A program made the translations under genes and the position numbers. DNA of 64,000 bases, taken from positions 2,718,501 to 2,782,500 of the forward strand of contig NZ_CP071839.1 of the NCBI RefSeq assembly GCF_017526105.1. The letters are read 5' to 3'. Below, in pieces: positions 37,999 to 46,872 of the stretch; positions within the stretch are counted from its first letter, which is position 1, and every line of letters begins with the position of its first letter. The DNA is from Streptomyces cyanogenus (lineage in GTDB: Bacteria; Actinomycetota; Actinomycetes; Streptomycetales; Streptomycetaceae). The notes below the pieces were generated by a model. It was given only the letters and a program-made list of their open reading frames with translations. It was not told the DNA's origin and did not search any database.

Positions 37999-40422
37999 AT
38001 GGCCGACAGCAGGATCCTGGTCGCGGTACCGGAGCAGCCGCGTGCCGAGGGCGCCGGGGCCGAGCAGCTGCGCAGGATCCGGGAGGCGGTGGAGGCGAAC
38101 GGCTTCCAGGTGCGCTGGGCGGTCAGCGCCGAGGACGCGGACGCGGTGCTGCGGACCGAGGCGGGTCTGGCCGCGGCCCTGGTCGCCTGGGACCTGCCCG
38201 GCGGGCGGGCCGCCGGAGACGGTCCGGGAGCCGCGCTGGCCTCGCCGGACGGTGCCGTCGAGGCGGTCCCGGGCGGGGCCGCCGTACTGCGCCGGATCGG
38301 GCGGCGGTACCGGAACCTGCCGGTGTTCCTGGTCATGGCCGAGGAGGGCGTGCGGGAGCTGCCGTTGTGGGTGTCGGAGACGGTCGTCGGGTACGTGTGG
38401 CCGCTGGAGGACACCCCCGGGTTCATCGCGGGCCGGATCACCAGCGCCGCCCGCGCCTACCGGGAGGACGTACTGCCGCCGTTCTTCCGGGCGTTGCGCC
38501 GCTTCGACGACGCCCACGAGTACTCCTGGCACACCCCCGCCCACTCCGGTGGCGTCGCGTTCCTGAAGTCACCCGCGGGACGCGCCTTCCACGACTACTT
38601 CGGCGAACGGCTGCTCCGCTCCGACCTGTCGATCTCGGTGGAGGAGCTGGGCTCGCTGTTCGAGCACACCGGCCCGATCGGCGAGGCCGAGCGCAACGCG
38701 GCCCGCGTCTTCGGCGCCGACCTCAGCTACTTCGTGCTGCACGGCGACTCCACCTGCAACCGGCTGGTGGGCCACTTCAGCGTCACCCGCGACGAACTCG
38801 CCCTCGTGGACCGCAACTGCCACAAGTCGGTGCTGCACGGCCTGGTGGTCTCCGGCGCCCGGCCCGTCTACCTGGTGCCCACCCGCAACGGCTACGGTCT
38901 CGCCGGTCCGCTGCCGCCGGCCGAGCTGGCGGCGGACTCGATCGCGGCCCGGATCGCCGCGCACCCGCTCGCCGAGGGCGCCGTCTCGCGCGACCCCCAG
39001 TACGCGGTGCTCACCAACTCCACCTACGACGGCCTGTGTTACGCCGCCGTACCGGTCGCGCGAGCGCTCGCGGCCAGCACGCCCCGGGTGCACTTCGACG
39101 AGGCGTGGTTCGCGTACGCCCGCTTCCATCCGCTGTACCGGGGCCGCTACGGCATGTCGGTGGACGCCGGGACCTTCCCCGGCCCGGACCGGCCGACGGT
39201 CTTCGCGACCCAGTCCACGCACAAGCTGCTGGCCGCGCTGTCCCAGTCGGCGATGGTGCACGTACGGCCGGCGCCCCGGGCACCCGTGGAGCACGACCGC
39301 TTCAACGAGGCGCTGATGATGCACGGCACCACCTCGCCCCTCTACCCGATGATCGCCTCGCTGGACGTGGCGACGGCCATGATGGACGGGCCGCAGGGCG
39401 AGTGGCTGGTGGACGAGGCGGTGACGGAGGCGATCCGCTTCCGGCAGGAGATGGTGCGGCTGGGGCAGCGGGTGGCGAGCGCCGGCGACCGGCCGCCGTG
39501 GTTCTTCGGCGTGTGGCAGCCGGAGGAGGTCACCGACCCGTCGACCGGGGAACGGCTGCCCTTCGCGGACGCCCCGCCCGAGCTGCTGCGCACCGAGCAG
39601 TCCTGCTGGCTGCTGGAGCCGGGCGCCGCCTGGCACGGCTTCCCCGGGCTGGCCGAGGGCCACTGCATGCTGGACCCGGTCAAGGTCACGCTGACCTGCC
39701 CGGGCATCACCGCCACCGGGGAGACGGCCGAGGAGGGTATCCCGGCGCGCGTCCTGACCGCGTATCTGGCCACCCGGAACATCGTGGTCGAGAAGACCGA
39801 CGGCTACACCACGCTGATCCTCTTCTCGATGGGCATCACGAAGGGCAAGTGGGGCACGCTGCTGGACGCCCTGATGGACTTCAAGGCCCTGTACGACGCC
39901 GACGCCCCGCTCGACCGCGTCCTGCCGGCGGCGGTCGCCGCGCACCCTCGCCGCTACTCGGGCCTGACCCTGCGGGAGCTGTGCCGGCAGATGCACGAGC
40001 AGCTGCGCTCGGCACGCCTGGTGGAACTGCTGGACACCGCGTTCCAGCAGCTCCCGGAGCCGGTCCAGCCGCCCCAGCACTGCTACCAGCGGCTGGTGCG
40101 GGGCGGCACGGAACGCGTCCGCATCGCCGACGCGGCGCACCGGGTGGCGGCCGCGATGGTCACGGTCACCCCGCCCGGCATCCCGGTCCTCATGCCGGGC
40201 GAGTCCACCGGCGCCCCCGACGGCCCCCTCCTGCGCTACCTCACCGCCCTGGAGACCTTCGACCGACGCTTCCCGGGCTTCCGCAGCGAGACCCACGGCG
40301 TGACGATCGACGAGGACACCGGGGACTACGAGATCGAGTGCCTGGGGGACGCCCCGGAGGCGCGGACCTGCGCACGGCCGGAAGCCCCCTGGGTACCGCA
40401 CTCCGGCAGGGATCCGCGCTGA
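37999..40422 (+). CDS. Orn/Lys/Arg decarboxylase (PLP, fold type I)
   Basis: The 807-residue enzyme is of the inducible bacterial Lys/Arg/Orn decarboxylase group, which makes cadaverine, agmatine or putrescine. It has an N-terminal wing domain (about 1-130, with VFLVMAEEGV). The PLP domain has HGDSTCNRLVGHF, HFDEAWFAYARFHPLY, and K409 in STHKLLAALSQSAMVH as the Schiff-base lysine. A C-terminal domain follows. The exact amino acid substrate cannot be read from sequence; the length fits the biodegradative arginine/lysine type. A gamma-glutamylpolyamine synthetase (glnA2) lies 5 kb downstream, so a polyamine link is plausible. Its 3' end overlaps the convergent GlxA gene by 97 bases. Confidence 0.92.
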   Translation: MADSRILVAVPEQPRAEGAGAEQLRRIREAVEANGFQVRWAVSAEDADAVLRTEAGLAAALVAWDLPGGRAAGDGPGAALASPDGAVEAVPGGAAVLRRIGRRYRNLPVFLVMAEEGVRELPLWVSETVVGYVWPLEDTPGFIAGRITSAARAYREDVLPPFFRALRRFDDAHEYSWHTPAHSGGVAFLKSPAGRAFHDYFGERLLRSDLSISVEELGSLFEHTGPIGEAERNAARVFGADLSYFVLHGDSTCNRLVGHFSVTRDELALVDRNCHKSVLHGLVVSGARPVYLVPTRNGYGLAGPLPPAELAADSIAARIAAHPLAEGAVSRDPQYAVLTNSTYDGLCYAAVPVARALAASTPRVHFDEAWFAYARFHPLYRGRYGMSVDAGTFPGPDRPTVFATQSTHKLLAALSQSAMVHVRPAPRAPVEHDRFNEALMMHGTTSPLYPMIASLDVATAMMDGPQGEWLVDEAVTEAIRFRQEMVRLGQRVASAGDRPPWFFGVWQPEEVTDPSTGERLPFADAPPELLRTEQSCWLLEPGAAWHGFPGLAEGHCMLDPVKVTLTCPGITATGETAEEGIPARVLTAYLATRNIVVEKTDGYTTLILFSMGITKGKWGTLLDALMDFKALYDADAPLDRVLPAAVAAHPRRYSGLTLRELCRQMHEQLRSARLVELLDTAFQQLPEPVQPPQHCYQRLVRGGTERVRIADAAHRVAAAMVTVTPPGIPVLMPGESTGAPDGPLLRYLTALETFDRRFPGFRSETHGVTIDEDTGDYEIECLGDAPEARTCARPEAPWVPHSGRDPR

Positions 40423-41453
40423 CCCCCTGGACAGCGGTGAGGGGCCGATCGTCTGAACCCGCCTTCGTCTTCCGGCACTCGGGCCGCGGCGGTGCCTGGA
40501 TCTCCCGGGCCTGGCTGCCGGGTGAACACCGCGCGGTAGGCACTGGGGGTCAGCCCGGTCCGTCTCGTCAGGTGCCGGCGCAGGGAGTCGGTGGTGGCGA
40601 GCCCGCTGAGCCGGGCAACGTGATCCATGGGCAGGCCGGTCGTCTCCAGGAGCTCTTGCGCCCGGATCACGCGCTGGTGGAGGAGCCATTGGAGCGGGCT
40701 CAGGCCGGTCTCTGCGTGGAACCTCCGGGTCAGGGTGCGGACACTGGTCCGCGCGTGGGCGGCGAGGTCGGCACGTGTGAGCGGTTCATGGAGGCGGTCG
40801 AGCGCCCAGGCACGGGTCCCGGCGAGCGAGGTTCCGGTCTCGGGTGGCAGCGGCGTCTCGATGAACTGGGCCTGGCCGCCCGGCCGCACGGGTGCCGCCA
40901 CCACCAGCCGGGCGACCGCGTTGGCGGTCGCGGCGCCGTAGTCGATGCGCACCAGGTGCAGGCACAGATCGATGCCGGCGGAGAGTCCGGCAGAGGTCAG
41001 GAGGTTGCCGTCCTGGACGTACAGCACGTCGGGGCGTAGCTCGACGGAGGGGAAGCGGCTGGAGAACTCCTCGGACTTGGCCCAGTAGGTGGTGGCGCTG
41101 CGCCCGTCGAGCAGTCCGGCCTGGGCGAGGACGAACGCTCCGGTGCAGATCGAGGCGACGCGTTTGCCCGCGGCGGCTGCGCGGCGCAGTGCCGCGAGGA
41201 CGCGCGGTTCGATGTCGTCGCGGGCGCCGGTTCCGGCGACGATGACGGTGTCGGCGTCGTCGACGGCCTCCAGCCCGTGGGGGACGGTGACCTCAAGACT
41301 GCTGTTGGTGGCGATGGGCCCGGGACGGGCAGTGCAGACGCGCACCCGGTAGCCGGGGCGGCCGTCGACGGTCGTCTCACCGAGGACGAGCTCGGGAATC
41401 GACAGGTCGAAGGTGGTGGCAGGGGGAACAGCGACGACAGCGACCCGGCGCAT
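40326..41453 (-). CDS. GlxA/FtrA-type regulator (DJ-1/PfpI domain plus AraC HTH)
   Basis: In this 375-residue regulator, residues 1-190 form the DJ-1/PfpI-like domain with the nucleophile-elbow segment RVASICTGAFVLAQAGLL. Residues about 220-320 hold two AraC HTHs (RADLAAHARTSVRTLTRRF and LPMDHVARLSGLATTDSLRRH). The fold normally ends near SAYRAVF. Here about 50 extra, Pro/Gly/Arg-rich residues continue antisense to the decarboxylase gene, so the tail is probably non-functional or follows loss of the original stop. ATG 41453 is preceded by AGGAGG. It is divergent from the epimerase gene at 41568, a likely target. Confidence 0.9.
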   Translation of the reverse strand: MRRVAVVAVPPATTFDLSIPELVLGETTVDGRPGYRVRVCTARPGPIATNSSLEVTVPHGLEAVDDADTVIVAGTGARDDIEPRVLAALRRAAAAGKRVASICTGAFVLAQAGLLDGRSATTYWAKSEEFSSRFPSVELRPDVLYVQDGNLLTSAGLSAGIDLCLHLVRIDYGAATANAVARLVVAAPVRPGGQAQFIETPLPPETGTSLAGTRAWALDRLHEPLTRADLAAHARTSVRTLTRRFHAETGLSPLQWLLHQRVIRAQELLETTGLPMDHVARLSGLATTDSLRRHLTRRTGLTPSAYRAVFTRQPGPGDPGTAAARVPEDEGGFRRSAPHRCPGGQRGSLPECGTQGASGRAQVRASGASPRHSIS

Positions 41454-41567
41454 GGCCCGAACCTCCTGGTGTTTGGCATTCGGGCCACTACCTTACGGAT
41501 CACCCGTGCCGGAGGGTGAAGCCGTTGGGGCGGGCCAGTCCCAGCTCTTCGACCAAGGAGTGCACGG

Positions 41568-42485
41568 ATGCCCTTGTACGTCATCGTTGGAGCCGGAGCC
41601 ACGGGATCGGCCGCCGCACGGCTGCTGGCGGACGCCGGCGAGCGGGTCCGGCTCGTCACCCGCCGCGGCACCGGGCCGGCGCACGACCGGATCGAGCGGG
41701 TCGCCGCCGACGCCACCGACACCGCGCGGCTGATCGAGCTGACCCATGGGGCGGCGACCCTGTTCAACTGCGCCATGCCGGCCTACGACCGGTGGCCGTC
41801 GGAGTTCCCGCCGCTGGCCGCCTCGGTGCTGGCCGCGGCAGAACGCAGCGGAGCGGACTACGTCATGCTCGGGAACACCTACGGTTACGGGCCCGTCGAC
41901 AGGCCCGCCACCGAGGACCTTCCGATGGCGCCGACCAGCGTCAAGGGCCGTGTCCGGGCCCGGATGTGGCAGGACGCGCTCGCCGCCCACGAGGCGGGCC
42001 GGGTGCGGGTCACCGAGGTCCGGGCCAGCGACTACCTCGGCGCGGGCGCCTACTCACCGTTCACGCTCATGGTGGGGTCACAGGTGCTGAGGAGCGCGCC
42101 CGTCTCCTACCCGGGAGATACCGACGCCCCGCACAGCTGGACCTACACCGGCGACGCGGCCCGCGCACTGATCGCCGCGGCCCGGAACGAGAAGTCCTGG
42201 GGCCGGGCCTGGCACGTGCCGTCCACCTCTGAGGCCACGGTCCGTGAGCTGGCCGCGCGTCTGGCCCTGGCGGCCGGCGTACCCGCCCCCGAGCTGACCC
42301 ACATGACGAGGACCGAGCTGCGGGAGATCGGACGGGCCGATTCGGTCATGGCGGAGTTTCCGGAAATGCTGTACCTGTACGACCGTCCCCACATCCTCGA
42401 CGCCTCGCTCACCGCGGCGGTCTTCAACCTCACCCCGACTGCGATCGACGCGGTCCTCGCCGAGATGGCCGCGGAGCACGGCTAG
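41568..42485 (+). CDS. NAD(P)-dependent epimerase/reductase (NmrA-like)
   Basis: The 305-residue Rossmann protein starts MPLYVIVGAGATGSAAARLLAD, where GAGATGS is the dinucleotide loop. The active-site area around YVMLGNTYGYGPVDRP has a Tyr but no textbook YxxxK. Residues to the end resemble extended SDR proteins induced by GlxA-type regulators in actinomycetes. GGAG precedes the ATG. It is divergent from the GlxA gene with 114 bases between, so coregulation is likely. The substrate is unknown. Confidence 0.85.
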   Translation: MPLYVIVGAGATGSAAARLLADAGERVRLVTRRGTGPAHDRIERVAADATDTARLIELTHGAATLFNCAMPAYDRWPSEFPPLAASVLAAAERSGADYVMLGNTYGYGPVDRPATEDLPMAPTSVKGRVRARMWQDALAAHEAGRVRVTEVRASDYLGAGAYSPFTLMVGSQVLRSAPVSYPGDTDAPHSWTYTGDAARALIAAARNEKSWGRAWHVPSTSEATVRELAARLALAAGVPAPELTHMTRTELREIGRADSVMAEFPEMLYLYDRPHILDASLTAAVFNLTPTAIDAVLAEMAAEHG

Positions 42486-42603
42486 ACACAGGTGACCGCC
42501 GCCCGACGGTGGGAAGCGCCGGTACGGTCAGCTGCAGTACGGTTCCCGGGGCGGCGATCCTGCCGGCGCCGGAAGCCGGCTGGAAGTACGGGGAAACCAC
42601 GTG

Positions 42604-43137
42604 ATGACGTGTTCGAACCTGCGGACGGCCCAGCTCGCCGGATGCTCCGTCCTGGTGTCGGCGTTCCTGCTCACCTCGTGCACGGTGTCCGCCGGCGGTG
42701 GCGACAGGGCAGATTCCTCGCAGTCGCCCGCACCGAGTCCGGCTCGAACCACGACCGAGCAGTCGGAGAAGGACCTCGGCGAGCAGGCCCGGGCGGCTCT
42801 TGCCGCCGTACGCAGCGGAACGCCTGTCGAGGCCGGCGCCGAACGCGTGACCGACGGCATCCACACCGAACCCACCCTGAGCAAGGGAAAGACGTACCGA
42901 ATCAGTCTCGCGTGCGCCGGCAACGGCAACGCGCAGCTGACCTTCGTGCCCGCGAACGCCGGCAGGAAGACCGCGGTGCCGTGCGACTTGTCGGTGGTTC
43001 AGCAGCGGATCACCACGGCCAAGCCGGTCCGCGTCGACGTCGACGGCACCAGGGGATCGACCGGCGTGATCGCCTGGCAGATCAACGCGGTTCAGTCTAT
43101 TGCAAGATCCCAAGCCGTATTTTTCTCCCCGAATTGA
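42604..43137 (+). CDS. Lipoprotein with a C-terminus replaced at an island boundary
   Basis: The 177-residue lipoprotein has lipobox LTSC with lipidated Cys26, then a Ser/Pro/Thr-rich spacer. The small beta domain begins TYRISLACAGNGNAQLTFVPA and ends VIAWQINAV. Up to about 43090 the DNA is typical high-GC Streptomyces. The last 14 codons (from QSIARSQAVFF) use AT-richer DNA that is also antisense to the next gene. This suggests the original 3' end was lost when the island inserted. GTG 42601 directly before the ATG is an alternative start. The function is unknown. Confidence 0.7.
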   Translation: MTCSNLRTAQLAGCSVLVSAFLLTSCTVSAGGGDRADSSQSPAPSPARTTTEQSEKDLGEQARAALAAVRSGTPVEAGAERVTDGIHTEPTLSKGKTYRISLACAGNGNAQLTFVPANAGRKTAVPCDLSVVQQRITTAKPVRVDVDGTRGSTGVIAWQINAVQSIARSQAVFFSPN

Positions 43138-43991
43138 CAATCTTTTCTCTCTTGTCCTGCTTCGCAGATGTACGCGGCAACGGTGAGGTGTTTATACCTG
43201 GAGCGCAAGAACGGGATCTTGAAGACTTTTTTTTCGACATTCCCGAATGAGTCAGGATTGATGTCTATATCCGCGATAAATTTACACTTATCCGGGCACG
43301 GCCATCTTTCCTTCGCCGAGCTTCCCCTCGGGGCACCGTAAACCTCAAGAGTGACATGCTCGTAGTCGCGCATCTTTGTGGCGGACACCGTCGCAGATGC
43401 CTCTCCAATGTCACCTTTGAGATCTGTGCTGACTTCCAGTTGAGGAAAGGTCGCTACCGCCTGGTTCCTTGCTTCGACTCGCACGGCGGTGGTGGTCGCG
43501 GAGGAGAACAATATCGCAGAGGCGATCAATAGTGTGAACTGCAAGGAAATTGCCGGTCGCGCAGGTCGACGAATTACCCATGCGGCTATCCCGGCAGCTG
43601 CGAGCGCCGCTAGGAGCAGACTGCATCCTAGAGTCCAGCCCCGTCCCCAAGTTGCTGTTTTCGGTATCCTGACTGCATAGACTGCGAATAAGGCGATGGC
43701 TAGCAAGCCGGATACGACGGCGCCAGCAATCCAAAGGTGTATGCGATAGCCTCTTTCTACAAAGATGCTGGAAATTGCAGAGATCAACGCACCGAGTAGC
43801 AAAAATGACGCAAACCCTACCAATATTCCTTGATTGCGCAGGATTGTCGTCAGCTCAGCGTGGCTCAGGCCAACCAGATTCAGTGCTCCCGCAAAGCCCG
43901 CAAGCAGCAATCCGAGGAGATTTCCAACATCACCGAGGCGTTCGGCTGAATTGGGGCGGGGTGGCTGCACTTCATTCTTCGATGGATCCAC
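43092..43991 (-). CDS. Membrane protein of foreign origin, TTA-containing
   Basis: The 299-residue protein has about five predicted spans (near 22-42, 55-77, 84-107, 117-137, 146-165). An extracytoplasmic domain with Cys pairs (RWPCPDKCKF and AAYICEAGQERKDCQF) follows. It ends at the island boundary, overlapping the lipoprotein gene by 46 bases. GC is clearly lower than in neighbours, with many A/T third positions. Codon 101 is TTA (43691-43689), making translation dependent on the bldA tRNA. GTG 43991 has GGGAG upstream. I do not recognise the family; the composition points to horizontal transfer. Confidence 0.75.
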   Translation of the reverse strand: MDPSKNEVQPPRPNSAERLGDVGNLLGLLLAGFAGALNLVGLSHAELTTILRNQGILVGFASFLLLGALISAISSIFVERGYRIHLWIAGAVVSGLLAIALFAVYAVRIPKTATWGRGWTLGCSLLLAALAAAGIAAWVIRRPARPAISLQFTLLIASAILFSSATTTAVRVEARNQAVATFPQLEVSTDLKGDIGEASATVSATKMRDYEHVTLEVYGAPRGSSAKERWPCPDKCKFIADIDINPDSFGNVEKKVFKIPFLRSRYKHLTVAAYICEAGQERKDCQFGEKNTAWDLAID

Positions 43992-44215
43992 ATTTGCTCC
44001 CGAGAAGCGTGGTCAGCTCATGACGAAATGATCACACTTCTCTTCGCAACTTGCTCTTTCACTAGGCCAAACGAGTGTGAGCATCGCTAACGGCCGTGAA
44101 TGTAGCAAGGATCCCGCGGCAATTCTGTGCACCCAGAACAAGGTCACGGGCGCAACCGAAGATCACGCGTGGCCAGACACAGAGCATCATGCCGACCAGG
44201 ACAGTCCGTCTGTGT

Positions 44216-44390
44216 TGCGCATGCCCTCAGGCCTCAGACGCGTACTCCATCAGGTCCCAGTTGGTGGCCGTCTCCCCGTCGTGCTCGCCGATCTGGTCGG
44301 ACGCAGCACCGACTGGCTGGCGAAGATCGAGACCGGTCGACGGAAGCCCCCACGGATCGACATGCTCGGGGCGCTCTCACGCGTCCTGCA
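44216..44390 (+). pseudogene. Remnant of a Xre-type helix-turn-helix regulator
   Basis: The frame reads VVLADLVGRSTDWLAKIETG followed by RRKPPRIDMLGALSRVLQ, a good match to the second half of a Streptomyces Xre HTH domain. The sequence before VVLAD is out of register with a normal HTH start. Homology stops abruptly where the integrase remnant begins near 44385-44391. The rest of the regulator is missing. The preceding stretch 43992-44215 shows nothing I can identify. Confidence 0.55.
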
Positions 44391-44900
44391 GAACGGGTCG
44401 TTGCCGCATCGTCGTATCGGCGCGTGATCTACAACAACCTCTCGTCCACCCTCAACGCAGCCGTCGATGACGGTCACCTGCCGAAGAATCCATGTCGGGC
44501 TCAGTCCGTCCGCTCCCCTCCGGCAGGCGTCGGCCGAGTCGTCCCTGGGCCGTGGATCGAGTCTTCGCCGTGCGTGCGGCTCTGCCGATGCGCTACCGCA
44601 CGACCGTTGACCTGAGGGGCGGATCCGGCTTTCGCCAGGGGGAGATCTTCGGGATTGCCGTGGATGCCATCGGCTTCGACTCAGAATGACTTCATGTCGG
44701 CAACCAGGTGAAGGTGACCAGGGGGCGTCTCGTGTTGTCGCCGCCGAAGCGGAACAAGATGCGCGACGTACCTCTGCCCGACCGAGTGGCGCACGTCCTC
44801 AAGAGGCACATGGAGGCATTCTCTCCGGTCGAGGTCGCTCTTCCGTGGCTCCGTCCGGACGGCCCCCTCATCACGAAACGGCTGCTGTTCAGTTCAAGGG
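44391..44900 (+). pseudogene. Broken tyrosine recombinase (phage/ICE-type integrase)
   Basis: Three in-order pieces of one integrase are visible. The first is VVAASSYRRVIYNNLSSTLN then AAVDDGHLPKNPC (end of the core-binding domain). After a frameshift near 44500-44530 comes RTTVDLRGGSGFRQGEIFGI, with the catalytic-region Arg. After an in-frame TGA (44687-44689) comes VKVTRGRLVLSPPKRNKMRD to GPLITKRLLFSS. The N-terminus and the His/Arg/Tyr catalytic end are absent. It is the signature of a decayed integrative element and cannot be active. Confidence 0.85.
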
Positions 44901-44912
44901 AGAACCGAGGAA

Positions 44913-45239
44913 GTGCAGAGTCTGGTGGATTCTCTGCTGCCGCGAGCGAGTAATCTCCGACAGAACATCTTGCTCGCTGGCACGGCCGAGGCCGCGACAC
45001 CATCTCTGGTAGTTAGCCTCAATCCGCAGTTCATTCACTTGATCCGTTTTCACGGAGGCGGTGAGGCAGGGGGCCTGGAGTCGGCAGTTCACGAGCTGGA
45101 AGATCCTGACGCCGGGCCCACCGATCGCCTTACCGCCCGCCAGCGCTTGAAATCGTTCCTTGGAAAGATCGGAACGGCAGTTGAAAGCACCGCAATCAGC
45201 GCCCCACAGAAGTATCTGGAGTCCAAGATGAGTCTCTGA
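44913..45239 (+). CDS. Orphan coding fragment, 108 residues
   Basis: This frame begins GTG with GAGGA just upstream and reads VQSLVDSLLPRASNLRQNI. It ends with a plausible C-terminus, RLKSFLGKIGTAVESTAISA then PQKYLESKMSL. The amphipathic helical end looks like the tail of a longer protein fused next to the integrase remnant. The base composition is intermediate. I do not recognise it. It may be a truncated gene, and the overlapping antisense frame 44889-45386 is the competing possibility. Confidence 0.35.
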   Translation: MQSLVDSLLPRASNLRQNILLAGTAEAATPSLVVSLNPQFIHLIRFHGGGEAGGLESAVHELEDPDAGPTDRLTARQRLKSFLGKIGTAVESTAISAPQKYLESKMSL

Positions 45240-45510
45240 AATTGGCGCCAGCCGAGCTAGCTTCGACGGAAGGTAGCTGTGAGTGGGTCCGGCCTCAGGG
45301 CGGTGGAGGATTCGTGGCTCCGCGGTCAGGGTTGCAACAGCTCGCCGGTAAGCAGCGCACTGGAGCACCGCAAGAGCCAGCTCCAAGGATGGCGCAGGGG
45401 CTCCGGAGATGTGCTCAGACGGCCCAGAGGTCGCGAGACGCCCTGGAGCCGGCGGTCAGCGACCGCCAGCCCCAAGGGATCGTTTCCGCTAAAGCCGCCC
45501 TGACCTGCCC
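45240..45510. other. Gap between island remnant and glnA2
   Basis: I see no gene, tRNA or clear attachment site here. A small hairpin (GGCGGTC 45451-45457 with GACCGCC 45461-45467) lies 44 bases past the glnA2 stop on the minus strand and may be its terminator. The right end of the foreign island is probably within this stretch. Confidence 0.5.
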
Positions 45511-46872
45511 CTACAGCACCGGAAGGTTCTTGCGCAGCTCGAAGGCGGTCACCTCGGAGCGGTACTCCTCCCACTCGCTCTTCTTGTTGCGCAGGAAGAA
45601 GTCGAAGACGTGTTCGCCGAGGGTTTCGGCGACGAGGTCGCTGCCCTCCATGAGGGTCAGGGCCTCGCCGAGGTTCTGCGGCAGGGGCTCGATGCCCATG
45701 GCGCGGCGTTCGGCGTTGGACAGGGCCCAGACGTCGTCCTCGGCGCCCGGCGGGAGCTCGTAGCCCTCCTCGATGCCCTTGAGGCCGGCGGCCAGCAGGA
45801 CGGCGTACGCCAGGTACGGGTTCGCGCCCGAGTCCAGGGAGCGGACCTCGACGCGGGCCGAGCCGGTCTTGCCGGGCTTGTACATCGGGACGCGGACCAG
45901 GGCGCTGCGGTTGTTGTGGCCCCAGCAGATGTACGAGGGTGCCTCGCCGCCCGCGCCGGCCGTGCGCTCGGAGCCGCCCCAGATGCGCTTGTAGGAGTTC
46001 ACCCACTGGTTGGTGACCGCGGAGATCTCCGCCGCGTGCCGCAGCAGGCCCGCGATGAAGGAACGGCCGACCTTGGAGAGCTGGTACTCCGCGCCGGACT
46101 CGTAGAAGGCGTTGCGGTCGCCCTCGAAGAGGGACAGGTGCGTGTGCATGCCGGAGCCGGGGTGCTCCGAGAAGGGCTTCGGCATGAACGTCGCCTGGAC
46201 GCCCTGCTCCAGCGCCACCTGCTTCATGACCAGCCGGAACGTCATGATGTTGTCGGCCGTGGAGAGGGCGTCGGCGTAGCGCAGGTCGATCTCCTGCTGG
46301 CCCGGCGCGCCCTCGTGGTGGGAGAACTCCACCGAGATGCCCATCGACTCCAGCATGGTGATCGCCTGGCGCCGGAAGTCCATGCCGACGTTGGTGGGCG
46401 TGTGGTCGAAGTAGCCCGAGTTGTCCGCGGGGGTCGGGCGGGAGCCGTCCAGCGGGCGGTCCTTCAGCAGGAAGAACTCGATCTCCGGGTGGGTGTAGAA
46501 GGTGAAGCCCAGGTCGGAGGTGCGGGCGAGGGCACGCTTGAGGACGTAGCGCGGGTCGGCGAAGGACGGGGAGCCGTCCGGCATGAGGATGTCGCAGAAC
46601 ATGCGGGCCGTGCCGGGGGTCTCCGCGCGCCAGGGCAGGACCTGGAACGTGGACGGGTCCGGCTTGGCGATCATGTCTGACTCGTAGACCCGGGCGAAGC
46701 CCTCGATCGCGGAGCCGTCGAAACCGATGCCCTCGTCGAAGGCCTGCTCGAGTTCCGCGGGGGCCACGGCGACAGACTTGAGGAAGCCCAGCACGTCCGT
46801 GAACCACAGGCGTACGAACCGGATGTCGCGCTCCTCCAAGGTCCGGAGCACGAACTCCTGCTGCTTGTCCAT
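45511..46872 (-). CDS. glnA2: Glutamine synthetase-like enzyme GlnA2 (probable gamma-glutamylpolyamine synthetase)
   Basis: The 453-residue GS-I fold protein keeps metal and ATP motifs (FDGSAIEGF, EIEFFLL, EGAPGQQEIDLRYA, GSGMHTHLSLF, NNRSALVRVP, VEVRSLDSGANPYL). The end is FELRKNLPVL and lacks the adenylylation motif of GlnA1, so GlnE should not modify it. In S. coelicolor the homologue has been assigned to gamma-glutamylation of polyamines rather than to glutamine synthesis. I chose ATG 46872, which gives 453 residues and has GGGAAG upstream; ATG 46887 has AAGG directly against it. The upstream gene is the divergent hmpA. Confidence 0.93.
   Translation of the reverse strand: MDKQQEFVLRTLEERDIRFVRLWFTDVLGFLKSVAVAPAELEQAFDEGIGFDGSAIEGFARVYESDMIAKPDPSTFQVLPWRAETPGTARMFCDILMPDGSPSFADPRYVLKRALARTSDLGFTFYTHPEIEFFLLKDRPLDGSRPTPADNSGYFDHTPTNVGMDFRRQAITMLESMGISVEFSHHEGAPGQQEIDLRYADALSTADNIMTFRLVMKQVALEQGVQATFMPKPFSEHPGSGMHTHLSLFEGDRNAFYESGAEYQLSKVGRSFIAGLLRHAAEISAVTNQWVNSYKRIWGGSERTAGAGGEAPSYICWGHNNRSALVRVPMYKPGKTGSARVEVRSLDSGANPYLAYAVLLAAGLKGIEEGYELPPGAEDDVWALSNAERRAMGIEPLPQNLGEALTLMEGSDLVAETLGEHVFDFFLRNKKSEWEEYRSEVTAFELRKNLPVL

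Noticed and set aside
44889..45386. A 165-codon minus-strand frame in the island remnant
   Set aside because: It overlaps the integrase end and the plus-strand fragment, has no clear start signal or motif, and the plus-strand frame has a more protein-like C-terminus. Low certainty either way.
45240..45510. tRNA gene or attachment site at the edge of the integrase remnant
   Set aside because: I searched by eye for a cloverleaf with a conserved T-loop (GGTTCGAATC-type) and a matching direct repeat near 43090 and found neither.
45511..46872. Calling this gene glnA1 (the GlnE-regulated main glutamine synthetase)
   Set aside because: The adenylylation-site region is missing, and the N-terminus and length match GlnA2.
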